Shown: positions 16,978 through 26,662, numbered from the stretch's first letter. The stretch: DNA of 64,000 bases from Aquimarina pacifica (GCF_000520955.1 NZ_JACC01000021.1:62001-126000); one strand, 5' to 3'. Notes: generated from the sequence alone by a model not told the origin. Made by a program: numbers and translations.

Positions 16978-18039
16978 CTATTCTACAAAAGTTCTTTTCA
17001 CTAGTTCTCCTCCTTTATAAGTCTCTTTATAAATTAAAATCCCTTTTTTAAAGTTATCAAAGGAATAGTACTTCCATTCTCCTATTTTTTCTCCTTCATT
17101 GTAATTCCCTTCAGAAAAAGTATTACAACTTTCGATTCTCATACTTTTTTTTAGGGCAGCAAAAAATTTATTCGGAGTAATCTCCTTCCACATGCCAGTT
17201 TTCATTCTGTTTTTTATTTCTCCTTCTTTTTTTATTCCTAATTTATCCTCATCAAGGTATTCTACAATTTTACCATTTTCTTTAATTTTCCATTTACAAT
17301 ATCGAATAAAATTTCCTTGATTTTCACCATAATAAAAATCTTTTGTATGAATAATATAGTTTTCATCTATATACATACGCCTATAATCACCTCCAAGACT
17401 ATGATTTCCTTCAAAACGTTCAATAGTCAACCTATCCAAAACTTCACCATTTTTAATAGTTATTATATCTCCATAAGCAACACTCCAAGGAAACTCTCTT
17501 CCTTGATCTAAATTGTCTTTAGAAAACCATATCCCTAAAACTTTAATTGAATCACCAGTATCAGGAAGTCTTGCAATTCCATAGTCTTTTATCTGACCAT
17601 TTTCTGTTATTGCATTTCTATAATCATGCTTTACATCTAAAAAATAATCAATACTATAAGTTCTTTTCTTTTTTATCTTATAGTTTTCGGGTATATAGCC
17701 TTCGTAGAAGCCTAGTAGTTTATTGATGGATTTTTCATTTTCATTTATAATCCTATTTCTATCATAGATATCACCAAAGTTCCATTCTACAGGGAATTTG
17801 AAGTCTATTAACAACTTATTACCTATTGATAATTGTAATGGTTCAATCGTATCAATGAAAGAAAAGTTTTTTTTGATAGTTGCACTTTGATTGAAATACA
17901 AAACACTATCGATTTCAGTAATTTCTTTAGGCTTTTCTGTATCAATAGAAGCTTCGATTCGTTTTTTAATATCCTTCTCTTGAAAATTACAGGATGAAAA
18001 AATAACCAGAGACTTGAAAATAATGAGAATATATTTCAT
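16978..18039 (-). CDS. Lipoprotein with MORN/YwqK-like repeats, candidate effector immunity protein
   Basis: A 353-aa lipoprotein; the signal ends in IFSSC (acceptor Cys about residue 17). The middle (about 60-270) is unrecognised. Residues about 272-353 carry MORN_2-type repeats (GEIKNRMKTGMWKEI, GNYNEGEKIGEWKYY, KETYKGGELVKR), the kind found in YwqK-family proteins annotated as antitoxins of LXG toxins. The ATG is 10 bp after the putative metallopeptidase effector gene, so it should be co-transcribed with it. A periplasm-facing lipoprotein immediately after a presumptive peptidoglycan-cleaving effector is the usual position for a cognate immunity protein. The repeats are seen; the role is inferred. 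Confidence 0.78.
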   Translation of the reverse strand: MKYILIIFKSLVIFSSCNFQEKDIKKRIEASIDTEKPKEITEIDSVLYFNQSATIKKNFSFIDTIEPLQLSIGNKLLIDFKFPVEWNFGDIYDRNRIINENEKSINKLLGFYEGYIPENYKIKKKRTYSIDYFLDVKHDYRNAITENGQIKDYGIARLPDTGDSIKVLGIWFSKDNLDQGREFPWSVAYGDIITIKNGEVLDRLTIERFEGNHSLGGDYRRMYIDENYIIHTKDFYYGENQGNFIRYCKWKIKENGKIVEYLDEDKLGIKKEGEIKNRMKTGMWKEITPNKFFAALKKSMRIESCNTFSEGNYNEGEKIGEWKYYSFDNFKKGILIYKETYKGGELVKRTFVE

Positions 18040-18049
18040 ACCATTTTTA

Positions 18050-19531
18050 TTAATTGATTGTCACCACCCTTTCAAGATTAAAATCTCCCGAATGTAGATG
18101 ATCGTTATGACCATTACTATAAGCCGTATCAGTAAGTTGAGGATACCAACTTATATTTCCACGTAATATATTGGTAAAATAATAGTCTCTAAATGCATCC
18201 ACTTTAAGTTGTTCTATTGCTAATGTTGAAAGATAAGCTGTATCAACACTATCTCCATTTGGATGTGTTACACTTGGATAACTTGTAGCGTCTCCAAAAC
18301 ACATTCCCGTACAAACAACATCGGTTCTTCCCAGTTGAATCAAAACACCAATAAAGCCAGCAAAACATGCTGGATTACAATACCTCCTAGCGGTATTTCT
18401 GTAAGAAAATGTTGCCCTAACATTATTCAATCCAGTTTCAAAATTAATATTCAAATCATCAGGCATTCTAATTAGGTCTACTAAATCATTTGGGTCATTT
18501 GGGCTTGTTAGAGCATATCTTCTATACCCATATGCTTGTCCGTAAGAAATAATTGAGCCATCAGCATAGTAATAATTTGTTTCTGCATCTCCTCCTTGGG
18601 GTGCGGCTACTGAACTTGTATAATTGTTGTAATTACTCTGGAAATTGGTAGAAGTAATTCTTTGCCCATTATTTCTTCTTCTTACTCTAGTTTGAGTACA
18701 TTCACAAATTTCGTAACAATTATCTATTAAATTATAAAAAAAATATTTTACCTCCGTCGAAAAGTCATTTTCAATAAAAGAAATTCTCCTTCTCACTACT
18801 TCTTCATTATGGGTATGGGTTCCAAGAGAATTAAATAAATTATCCCCATGATAAATCTCATAAACATTTTTATTCTCCAACGTAAACTCGTGCCCTTCAG
18901 AATTCATAAATCGTCCAATCTTAAGAGGGGGACCCTGTGTATTATCCTCAGGCCCATAGTCTACAATCATGTTCTTATCTTCCGGGACAACATCTATTTC
19001 TATTGTTGGTAAATCAGAACCAGAATTATTAATATTTTCTGCCCACGTATCAAAATCGGTTCTTGCATTGGGGCGTAATGAAACTTTAATAATTGCAGTA
19101 TCTATGAAATCATCTAGATTGCCATAATCACAATTTCCTTCTATATCATTAAGAGCTGTAGTATCTCCTACTTGCACTGTTATACTATCTACATCAGTTG
19201 TACCATTAGTAATTTGTAATGTCTCATCCGCTACTCCCGTAAGATTGCAGTCTCCTGTTTTTAGAGCAACCACCAAACTTGCTCTTTCTGTAGAGATTAA
19301 GCTTTGGTTGGGGGGAGTAAAATTTTCGGTTTCAACTATAATATATACATCACGCCCCAAAATCCCTTCATTAATTTCATCGAAAGCCACCGTTGGTGTT
19401 GTTGCTGGAACCGCGCCCCCAGTTACTACTTTTTTCGCAAAATATGCATTTGTAATACGAGGAGTAACAATTGTTAAATCTTCAAAATCCAAACTTATAT
19501 GTGGATAGTCTGTAAGCCATACTCTTCCCAT
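18050..19531 (-). CDS. Putative T6SS cargo effector with C-terminal LAS-type zinc-peptidase signature
   Basis: A 493-aa protein with no signal peptide. Residues about 20-90 contain an Ig-like segment (AYFAKK, then GRDVYIIVETENF) resembling the C-terminal extension of the adjacent TssD. The middle (about 95-380) is unrecognised and Cys-containing (CYEICEC, CNPACF). The C-terminus carries a LAS metallopeptidase pattern: His423-x6-Asp430 in THPNGDSVDT, and His475/His478/His480 in HNDHLH. This corresponds to SxHxxGxxxD and the HxDHxH of MepA-type murein endopeptidases (M15/M74). It starts 8 bp after the TssD gene and is followed 10 bp later by a lipoprotein gene. I infer a T6SS-delivered peptidoglycan endopeptidase. 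The fold assignment rests on motifs only. Confidence 0.72.
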   Translation of the reverse strand: MGRVWLTDYPHISLDFEDLTIVTPRITNAYFAKKVVTGGAVPATTPTVAFDEINEGILGRDVYIIVETENFTPPNQSLISTERASLVVALKTGDCNLTGVADETLQITNGTTDVDSITVQVGDTTALNDIEGNCDYGNLDDFIDTAIIKVSLRPNARTDFDTWAENINNSGSDLPTIEIDVVPEDKNMIVDYGPEDNTQGPPLKIGRFMNSEGHEFTLENKNVYEIYHGDNLFNSLGTHTHNEEVVRRRISFIENDFSTEVKYFFYNLIDNCYEICECTQTRVRRRNNGQRITSTNFQSNYNNYTSSVAAPQGGDAETNYYYADGSIISYGQAYGYRRYALTSPNDPNDLVDLIRMPDDLNINFETGLNNVRATFSYRNTARRYCNPACFAGFIGVLIQLGRTDVVCTGMCFGDATSYPSVTHPNGDSVDTAYLSTLAIEQLKVDAFRDYYFTNILRGNISWYPQLTDTAYSNGHNDHLHSGDFNLERVVTIN

Positions 19532-19539
19532 ATCTAAGG

Positions 19540-20241
19540 TTATTTTTTTTGTTGTTTTATTGCTTTTAACGATAATTTCATAGTATCCGAGGTAACATTA
19601 ATAGTTAAAATATCATCTTCAAGGACACTTCCATTATACTCAAAATCTAGTTTATTATTATTCAAATCAATAGACGCTTCTTTTCCGATAGCACTTGATG
19701 ATTTAATCACATAATAAATTTCACTTCCCGCCTTTAGCCTATTTTCAGGAATTCTATTCCCATTTTTGTCTTGGTAATAGCTATCTATTAGTTCTGGCTC
19801 TACATTCTCCTCCCGCATCATCACTGGTGTTGTATCTTCTATAAAGGGGTCGCTGGGGTTCCATGATTTTTCGAAAGTAACACCTCGATAACGTTGTATC
19901 CCGGGACTAATGACTACACGCATCGTATAATTATCGGTCCCCTGGCTATAAAAAGAGGTTTCGCGCTCTATGATATAGGCGTTGGCAAACTCGAGCTCTG
20001 CATCGATATGAATGCCATCCCATTTATGAAAGCGTATTTTACCACGAATCATTCGGTCGGATTGCATCGATTCTAGAAACTCTTGTGGTTTTCTGGGTGT
20101 AGGAATCACTACAGAAATAACACCACCATCTGGGGTTCCCCAAGGCTGACCGCGATAGTCTGTCGGGGTATGAAGTCCAGAATTAAAATATAAAATCGTA
20201 AATTCTTGATCAAAGAGATGAAGTTCGGCTTTGGCACTCAT
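19540..20241 (-). CDS. tssD: Type VI secretion tube protein TssD (Hcp) with C-terminal extension
   Basis: A 233-aa protein. Residues 1-133 match the Bacteroidota T6SSiii tube family (TssD/Hcp): an N-terminal strand (MSAKAELHLFDQEFTI), a GG-x-hydrophobic strand and the strand pair IRGKIRFHKWDG and ELEFANAYIIERE, ending with MRVVISPGIQ. Stand-alone TssD is about 130 residues, so residues about 155-233 are an extension with an Ig-like pattern (YYQDKNGNRI, AGSEIYYVIKSS) that resembles the start of the next protein. It therefore looks like a specialised tube subunit that docks a cargo encoded next to it. No TssB/C/E/F/G/K or ClpV genes are present, so it would depend on a T6SS encoded elsewhere. 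It is the first gene of the island operon. Confidence 0.85.
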   Translation of the reverse strand: MSAKAELHLFDQEFTILYFNSGLHTPTDYRGQPWGTPDGGVISVVIPTPRKPQEFLESMQSDRMIRGKIRFHKWDGIHIDAELEFANAYIIERETSFYSQGTDNYTMRVVISPGIQRYRGVTFEKSWNPSDPFIEDTTPVMMREENVEPELIDSYYQDKNGNRIPENRLKAGSEIYYVIKSSSAIGKEASIDLNNNKLDFEYNGSVLEDDILTINVTSDTMKLSLKAIKQQKK

Positions 20242-20796
20242 TTAGTTCTTATTATATAGCATACCAGATGTTTTCATTACTACGCATCAATGGATTCGAT
20301 CGACGTATATTGAATAACACATTTTATTATTTTGTTATTGCTGTTCGATTACATTTCTAGTTAGCCTACAAAACAGGTTTTGGGAGTTATAAAGAAACGT
20401 AAAATAATTGAGAATGTTTTACCCTTGGAAAAAATTTCTGGTTTGGATGTCTCATGCTTGAAGACTGATATAGGAAGTTCGATTTAGAGTATCCCGTCCC
20501 AGGGTCAGACCCTTGATTTGGAAAGTGTGAGTGGTGCTAATTCATTTTGCTATACTTATCTTCTGTACAGCAGTATCAATCTACATTGTAAAATATAGCG
20601 TTTACAAAGAAAAAGTCCCCTAACCTAACCCTCTCTATTGGCAGAAAAAACTTGCGTATGTGCTAAAATTTGTGGTAGCATGATATTTATCGAACTGCAA
20701 AAACTAACTTTAGCTAATTTAAAGAAACTCGAAACCAAACTTCGGTCTTACAACACCCGATATCATACTCTATCCAAAAAAAACAATTACATGTTG
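20242..20796. other. Intergenic region upstream of tssD
   Basis: No intact gene. It must hold the promoter of the TssD operon, but I see no TAnnTTTG box in the right orientation. The distal end carries the short possible transposase remnant at 20680-20802. The rest shows no repeat I could support. Confidence 0.45.
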
Positions 20797-20802
20797 CTAT
20801 AA
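20680..20802 (+). pseudogene. Possible C-terminal remnant of an integrase-core transposase
   Basis: A 40-codon frame with the pattern KLETKLRSYNTRYHTLSKKN. This resembles the end of IS481/IS3-type integrase-core transposases (...L..W..fYN..RpHxxLxxkxPY). No other part of the transposase and no terminal inverted repeats were found, and it runs into the 3' end of the opposite-strand TPR gene. The match is short and may be chance. Confidence 0.25.
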
Positions 20803-21519
20803 AGAAGACGCTAATGTATTAACATCCTGAACAACTGACTTATATAAATTTTTATTGGGTTTGGACATGTGCTGCGCTTCATTTTGGATTGAATGCAGAA
20901 TCTCTTTTGCCTCTTCTACTTTTCCTTTTTTAACTAAAAATTCAGCAAGTACAAACCGTTCTCTATAATGAGAATATCGCTGATCTATACCTCTTAATTG
21001 TCCTTCTGCCCTGTCTGATTCTCCTTGCTCTTCTAAAGCCAATCCGTACAAAAACTGACTTCTCGAGCCCCTAAAATCCGAATTTTCTTTAATTTTTTCA
21101 GCATAAAAAATAACTTTTTCTGAGTTATTGATCTGCGAATAGCTTTCTATAATTTTTTTGATAACTCCAGCATCACCATTTCTATCAGCATCCAAAACGT
21201 TTTCATAGGCACCTAACGCATTATGATAGTCTTTTATTTCGAATAAGGCATTTGCCAAATTGATCCGATTCTGAAAAGTGTCTGCAAAATCGAGTTGTTT
21301 TTGCAAATCTGTAATCTTCTTTGTTGGATTAATAACGTGTGTAATTTCGTTCTGTACCACATCTAAATCTTTTTTAGAGAAGACTTGGGTACAGATATAA
21401 ATAATACTACCTAACACGGGCAAAAGCATAATAACAAAATACCAATAGTAATTTTTGTTATTCTTAAACACATGATATATACAAAACCCCTGTAAGGCTA
21501 TAATTAAAGCATAATGCAT
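20797..21519 (-). CDS. TPR protein with N-terminal membrane segments
   Basis: A 240-aa protein. Residues about 3-48 hold two hydrophobic helices with the layout of a phospholipase D-nuclease N-terminal (PLDc_N) domain (YYWYFVIMLLPVLGSIIYI). Residues about 72-230 are helical TPR-type repeats (NLANALFEIKDYHNALGAYENVL, LYGLALEEQGESDRAE). It is probably an inner-membrane scaffold with a cytoplasmic TPR domain. Its ATG lies 18 bp downstream of the pyruvate carboxylase stop on the same strand, so the two are likely co-transcribed. It has no evident enzymatic motif. Confidence 0.8.
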   Translation of the reverse strand: MHYALIIALQGFCIYHVFKNNKNYYWYFVIMLLPVLGSIIYICTQVFSKKDLDVVQNEITHVINPTKKITDLQKQLDFADTFQNRINLANALFEIKDYHNALGAYENVLDADRNGDAGVIKKIIESYSQINNSEKVIFYAEKIKENSDFRGSRSQFLYGLALEEQGESDRAEGQLRGIDQRYSHYRERFVLAEFLVKKGKVEEAKEILHSIQNEAQHMSKPNKNLYKSVVQDVNTLASSL

Positions 21520-21537
21520 CAGATATGGTATATGAAT

Positions 21538-24500
21538 TTATTTTAGAATAAGTACCAAATCATCTGCATTGACCATCGTACCTGATTTTAAAACTATTTT
21601 TTTTATTATTCCCGATTCATTAGCTGTAATTGTAGTTTCCATCTTCATGGCTTCTATAATAAATAAAGGGTCGTTTTTCTTAATTTCCTGACCCGTTTTT
21701 ACCAATACAGATGACAATGACCCTTGCAATGGCGCTCCTATTTGCTTTTTATCTGCTTTGTCTACTTTGGCGTGTGCTACTTTTGTAACTTTTACAGAAG
21801 TATCTTGTATTTCTACATTTCGAGTTTGTCCATTGATCTTAAAGAAAACAGTCACCTTACCTTCATCATTTGGATCTCCTACCGAGATTAGTTGTATCAG
21901 TAATGTTTTTCCTTTATCAAGTTGTACTATGATCTCTTCTCCGGGTGTCATACCATAAAAGAAATTTTTTGTAGGTATGGTAACTACATTTCCATATTTA
22001 AGGTGATGGTTATATGCTCCGGTAAATACTTTGGGATATAATTTATAGGAAAGAAAATCAGTAATATCTAGTTCTCTCCCCATACCTTTTTTAAATATTT
22101 TTACAAAATCCTTAAACTCTTCTTCAAAATCTACAGGTTTAAGATGGGCGTTAGGCCTATCTGTAAAAGGTTTTTGATCCTTAAGTACTGATTTTTGTAT
22201 TAATTTAGGAAAGCCTCCTTCGGGTTGCCCTAGTTCTCCTTTAAAGAAATTAATCACCGATTGCGGAAAAGAAATCATTTCTCCTCTTTCTTTTACATCC
22301 TCTATAGTCAAATTATTACTTACCAGATATTGCGCCATATCTCCTACAACTTTGGAGCTCGGAGTTACTTTAACAATATCACCAAAGAGTTCATTCACTT
22401 CTCCATACATTTTGGTAATTTCATGAAAACGATCTGATAACCCCAATGCTTGTGCTTGCGGTTTTAGATTAGAATATTGTCCTCCCGGAATTTCATGTTG
22501 ATACACCTCTCCTGTTCCTGCTTTTAGTCCAGACTCAAAAACATAGTAATACTCTCTTACGGCTTCCCAATAATTCGAATATTCATTTAATTTTTTGGTA
22601 TCCATCTTATTTTCGCGTTCATGAAATTTCATCATTTCCATCACTGCATTAAAGTTAGGTTGTGAGGTAAGTCCCGACAATCCTCCCATTGCTACATCGA
22701 CAACATCGACACCCGCTTCGATGGCTTTAAGATAAGTTGCTGATTGTACAGAAGATGTATCGTGTGTATGTAAATGAATAGGAATATTAATTTCTGATTT
22801 TAATGCCGAAACTAATTCATAGGCTGCATATGGTTTTAATAATCCGGCCATATCTTTAATTCCTAAAATATGAGCTCCTGCATTTTCTATATCTTTTGCC
22901 AATTGGATATAATAATCCAACGTGTATTTTGTTCTTTTTGTATCTAAAATATCACCTGTGTAACACAGAGAGCCTTCTGCCAAGCCTTGTGTTCTGGTAC
23001 GAACATGCTCGATACAAGGGGCTATTGATTTCATCCAGTTTAATGAATCAAAAATTCTGAATACATCTACACCATTTTCCCAAGATTGCTCTACAAACTT
23101 ACCCACCATATTATCTGGATAGGCTGTGTACCCGACACCATTTGATCCACGAATCAACATTTGTAACAATAGATTGGGCATAGCTGCACGCAATGCTCGT
23201 AATCGCTCCCATGGATTTTCTTTGAGGAACCTCAGGCACACATCAAAGGTAGCTCCTCCCCAAACTTCCATGCTAAAAATTTCGGGATGATTCTTAGAAA
23301 ATCCTTCGGCAATCTTTACCATGTCGTATGTACGCATTCTGGTAGCCAACAAACTCTGATGCGCATCGCGCATAGTGGTATCTGTAAAATGAATTTTCTG
23401 TTCGTTTTTTAACCATTCTGCGAATTTCTCAGGTCCTAAATCTGTTAGAAGGTTTTTAGTTCCTTTGGGGTGTGCTATACTTTCATCAAATTTAGGAATA
23501 ACAGGCGTTATAAACTTTTTTGTCGGATCCATCTTTTTTACATCTGGATTACCATTAACTATAACATCCCCTAAAAAGTTAACCAATTTGGTAGCTCTAT
23601 TACGTGCTTCTTTGATAACAAACAACGACTTCGTATCCTGAATAAAATTAACAGTAACAGCTCCTTTTCTAAAAGTTTCGTGTTTCAGAATATTATCTAG
23701 AAATGGCATATTGGTTTTTACACCTCGAATTCTAAATTCAGAAAGTGCTCTTCGCATTTTTCTACAAGCTCCATCTAGTGTTCTACTATTCGCAGAAATC
23801 TTTACCAACATCGAATCAAAAAATGGAGAAATCGTTACCCCTTGATACACACTCCCTGCATCTAATCTAATCCCAAATCCTGATGCACTTCTATAAGTTG
23901 TAATCGTGCCATAATCAGGTTTAAAATCATTTTCTGGATCTTCGGTTGTAATTCTGCATTGCAATGCAAATCCATTTGTAGTAAGACTTTCTTGACTATC
24001 TATTTTAATTTGCTGATCAGACAACTTATACCCTCCTGCGATAAATATCTGGGTTTTAATCAAATCAACGCCGGTTACCACCTCTGTAACAGTATGCTCT
24101 ACCTGTACTCTTGGATTTACTTCGATAAAATAAATACTTTCATCATCATCTACCAAAAACTCTACGGTCCCTATATTATCATAGTTTACAGCAGTACAGA
24201 TCTTAATGGCATAATTATATAAATCTTGTTTTATTTGTTCTGACACTCCAAAGGAGGGAGCATACTCAATAACTTTTTGATACCTCCTTTGCACAGAGCA
24301 ATCTCTTTCAAAAAGATGAACCATATTACCATGCTCATCAGCTACAATTTGTACTTCTATATGTTTTGGATTCGCTACAAATTTTTCGAGAAACACGGTA
24401 TCGTCTCCAAAAGCATTGAGTGCTTCTCTCTGCGATTCTGGATATGCCTTCTCTAATTCTTCTTCATTTCTTATAACACGCATCCCTCGTCCACCTCCTC

Positions 24501-24990
24501 CTGAAGCTGCTTTGAGCATTACCGGAAAACCAATACGTTTTGCTTCTTTTAAGGCTACTGTTACATTTTTAAGTTCCTCCTTATTACTTTGTATGATAGG
24601 TATATCATTATCTATAGCAACTTTTTTTGCAGTTATCTTATCTCCTAATGAACGAAGCACTGACACTTTTGGACCAATAAAAATAATATCGTTTTTCAGA
24701 CATTGCTCTGCAAAATCTGCATTTTCTGAGAGAAATCCGTACCCCGGATGAATAGCGTCGACATTATTTTCTTTCGCTACTTTAATAATTCCCTGAATAT
24801 TCAAATAAGGTTTGAGAGGATCATTATCCTCTCCTATTTGATACGCCTCATCTGCTTTATATCTGTGTAATGAATATCGATCTTCGTATGTATATATACC
24901 CACCGTTTGTAAACCAATTTCTGTACAAGCTCTAAAAATTCGAATGGCTATTTCTCCTCTATTGGCTACTAAAACTTTTTTGATTTTCAT
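21538..24990 (-). CDS. pyc: Pyruvate carboxylase
   Basis: A 1150-aa single-chain pyruvate carboxylase, the usual full length. The biotin carboxylase domain occupies residues 1 to about 455 with the ATP-grasp glycine loop KAASGGGGRGMR (about 160-171). The carboxyltransferase TIM barrel follows (about 535-800; starts FTDTTMRDAHQSL, metal site HLHTHDT). A tetramerisation/PC domain precedes the C-terminal biotin carboxyl carrier domain with the biotinyl Lys1116 in EAMKMET. The enzyme makes oxaloacetate from pyruvate and bicarbonate for anaplerosis and gluconeogenesis. Biotin would be attached by the BirA encoded at 47338-48069. A TRAP transporter for organic acids is encoded nearby but is not in the same operon. 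Confidence 0.97.
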   Translation of the reverse strand: MKIKKVLVANRGEIAIRIFRACTEIGLQTVGIYTYEDRYSLHRYKADEAYQIGEDNDPLKPYLNIQGIIKVAKENNVDAIHPGYGFLSENADFAEQCLKNDIIFIGPKVSVLRSLGDKITAKKVAIDNDIPIIQSNKEELKNVTVALKEAKRIGFPVMLKAASGGGGRGMRVIRNEEELEKAYPESQREALNAFGDDTVFLEKFVANPKHIEVQIVADEHGNMVHLFERDCSVQRRYQKVIEYAPSFGVSEQIKQDLYNYAIKICTAVNYDNIGTVEFLVDDDESIYFIEVNPRVQVEHTVTEVVTGVDLIKTQIFIAGGYKLSDQQIKIDSQESLTTNGFALQCRITTEDPENDFKPDYGTITTYRSASGFGIRLDAGSVYQGVTISPFFDSMLVKISANSRTLDGACRKMRRALSEFRIRGVKTNMPFLDNILKHETFRKGAVTVNFIQDTKSLFVIKEARNRATKLVNFLGDVIVNGNPDVKKMDPTKKFITPVIPKFDESIAHPKGTKNLLTDLGPEKFAEWLKNEQKIHFTDTTMRDAHQSLLATRMRTYDMVKIAEGFSKNHPEIFSMEVWGGATFDVCLRFLKENPWERLRALRAAMPNLLLQMLIRGSNGVGYTAYPDNMVGKFVEQSWENGVDVFRIFDSLNWMKSIAPCIEHVRTRTQGLAEGSLCYTGDILDTKRTKYTLDYYIQLAKDIENAGAHILGIKDMAGLLKPYAAYELVSALKSEINIPIHLHTHDTSSVQSATYLKAIEAGVDVVDVAMGGLSGLTSQPNFNAVMEMMKFHERENKMDTKKLNEYSNYWEAVREYYYVFESGLKAGTGEVYQHEIPGGQYSNLKPQAQALGLSDRFHEITKMYGEVNELFGDIVKVTPSSKVVGDMAQYLVSNNLTIEDVKERGEMISFPQSVINFFKGELGQPEGGFPKLIQKSVLKDQKPFTDRPNAHLKPVDFEEEFKDFVKIFKKGMGRELDITDFLSYKLYPKVFTGAYNHHLKYGNVVTIPTKNFFYGMTPGEEIIVQLDKGKTLLIQLISVGDPNDEGKVTVFFKINGQTRNVEIQDTSVKVTKVAHAKVDKADKKQIGAPLQGSLSSVLVKTGQEIKKNDPLFIIEAMKMETTITANESGIIKKIVLKSGTMVNADDLVLILK

Positions 24991-25685
24991 TATATCTAAT
25001 ATTAATTCATTAACACAGTAGTGCGTATTCGCACGAAGATATCGATAAGAAATAATCTTTGCAATAGCATTTTAAAAAATTCAGTGCCATCAATTCTTTA
25101 TTCTTGCTTTTCTCGCAACAAAAATATTAACATTTACTTAACGCTCCTAGCGATTTTGTTTTGATAGGTTTGCGGCCTGTAAACACACACCTTCACAAAT
25201 TGCTTATAAAAATAAATTATCTAATTTTTTTAAGTATGCAAAACATTTTTTCTTCTATCACAAATATCTTGGATATATGTAGTTATTCATTATATATGGT
25301 CAATACATTATTAACTCCCTCTCAAAATATCGAAGCTGTAATTTCTGAAAACAGCAAGGTCTTTTTATAAACAACAATAGCGTATAGAAATTATACCCGC
25401 ATCAGCTCTTCTTCTGTAGAGCTCGGATAATATTACAACTACAAATCAAGTAACAAATATTTTATTTTGAAGAAATCACCTTTAAAAAACCAAACACGCA
25501 TTACACTCTTTCTAAACGACATAGAAGTAAAATCATCTTATTATAAAAGAAGTAATTCTAAAAAAAAGAACCAATTATTTTTTTTCGGCACTATAGTTGC
25601 TTAACAGAATTAAAACAACAAACTTTTAATACAAACAATTTTTAATATTAATAAACAACTCACTAATTTTTAAACTTTTTAATTT
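24991..25685. other. 695-bp intergenic region upstream of pyc
   Basis: Divergent spacer between pyc and the lipoprotein gene at 25686. A minus-strand TATTTTTG (25119-25126) could be the pyc -7 box, giving a leader of roughly 120 nt that contains the small hairpin GTGCG-TATT-CGCAC (25021-25034). A 69-codon plus frame at 25161 starts with TTG, has no family resemblance and is not called. I see no other structure. Confidence 0.45.
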
Positions 25686-26597
25686 ATGAAAAACAAAATT
25701 TTTCTTTTAACGGGGCTGATAACTGCAAGTACATTTTTATTTAGCTGTAGCAAAGATGACGATTCTAACAGCGATAATGATTTAGATGGGTTAATACCCG
25801 ATACAGAAGTAACTACTTCTAAACAACACAAGAGTATCGAAGAAGCTACTAATCAAATCAATGAAATAAGTCAAAATTCATTTGATAGTTCTAGTGATCG
25901 CTCTTCTAAAAAACTCCGTCTAAAAACAGCAAGTGACTGTGCTTCTATTGAGGAAAATATAAATGAAAATGATTTGAATTCTGGAACGGCGACAATAGAT
26001 TTTGGAGATGGTTGTGAGCTTGAGGATGGATCCACCATTTCAGGAAAAATCTTAATGTCTTTCGTTTATGAAGATACAGAAGATGGTATTTTAATTACCT
26101 CTACACAGACTATGGAAAACCTAACTATTGATGATATGTCTGTTAGTGGAACATCTACAATGACTATGGTAATGCCTACTTTTGACTTTTTTGATGAGAA
26201 TATTGATGAGTTCAAAACAAGTATTGAATTTATTACTAAATTGTCTTTTGAGTGGGAAGATGGGCTTACAGCCTCTATAGAAGAAACAATGGATGAAGAA
26301 ATTATTCAATCTTTTGACTTTTCTAACCCTAATGATTCTGGAAGCAGTATTACTATTCGAGGTATTGGCTCAACAAAATTTAGTAATGGAGACACCTACT
26401 CTTTTACTACCTCAATACCTATAATTCTGGATCTTAATTGTGAATATCCATTAAGCGGTATTATCTTAAATACTGAAAACACAATCACTACGACCTTAGA
26501 TTTTGGAAATGGAGAATGTGACAGTATTGCTATAGAAACAGATGCTGATGGGAATAAAACAACGATAGACCTTGATACTGAAGAGGTAATAATTTAG
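25686..26597 (+). CDS. Uncharacterised acidic lipoprotein
   Basis: A 303-aa lipoprotein with the acceptor Cys in FLFSCSKDDD (about residue 21), followed by a Ser/Asp-rich linker. The mature part is acidic and beta-rich with repeated EDGxTxSxxxTxxxE patterns (about 110-250), compatible with a beta-sandwich or barrel-like fold that measures a substrate on the cell surface. I recognise no named family. It is monocistronic and followed by a strong bidirectional terminator. Confidence 0.78.
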   Translation: MKNKIFLLTGLITASTFLFSCSKDDDSNSDNDLDGLIPDTEVTTSKQHKSIEEATNQINEISQNSFDSSSDRSSKKLRLKTASDCASIEENINENDLNSGTATIDFGDGCELEDGSTISGKILMSFVYEDTEDGILITSTQTMENLTIDDMSVSGTSTMTMVMPTFDFFDENIDEFKTSIEFITKLSFEWEDGLTASIEETMDEEIIQSFDFSNPNDSGSSITIRGIGSTKFSNGDTYSFTTSIPIILDLNCEYPLSGIILNTENTITTTLDFGNGECDSIAIETDADGNKTTIDLDTEEVII

Positions 26598-26622
26598 TCT
26601 CTACAAATTCATAAAAAATCAC

Positions 26623-26655
26623 ACCGCCTAAGTACATACTTGGGCGGTATTTTTT
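26623..26655. terminator. Bidirectional terminator between lipoprotein and TRAP genes
   Basis: ACCGCC-T-AAGT (from 26623) pairs with ACTT-G-GGCGGT (to 26648). A T-run on the plus strand follows, and an A-run precedes it that serves as the T-run of the minus strand. It separates the convergent genes ending at 26597 and 26663. Confidence 0.88.
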
Positions 26656-26662
26656 GATCACA

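Noticed and set aside
25021..25034. GTGCG-TATT-CGCAC hairpin upstream of pyc as a riboswitch
   Set aside because: Stem of only 5 bp, with no aptamer-like structure around it.
25161..25370. 69-codon plus-strand frame upstream of the acidic lipoprotein gene
   Set aside because: Begins at TTG, no family resemblance, located in the presumed pyc promoter region.
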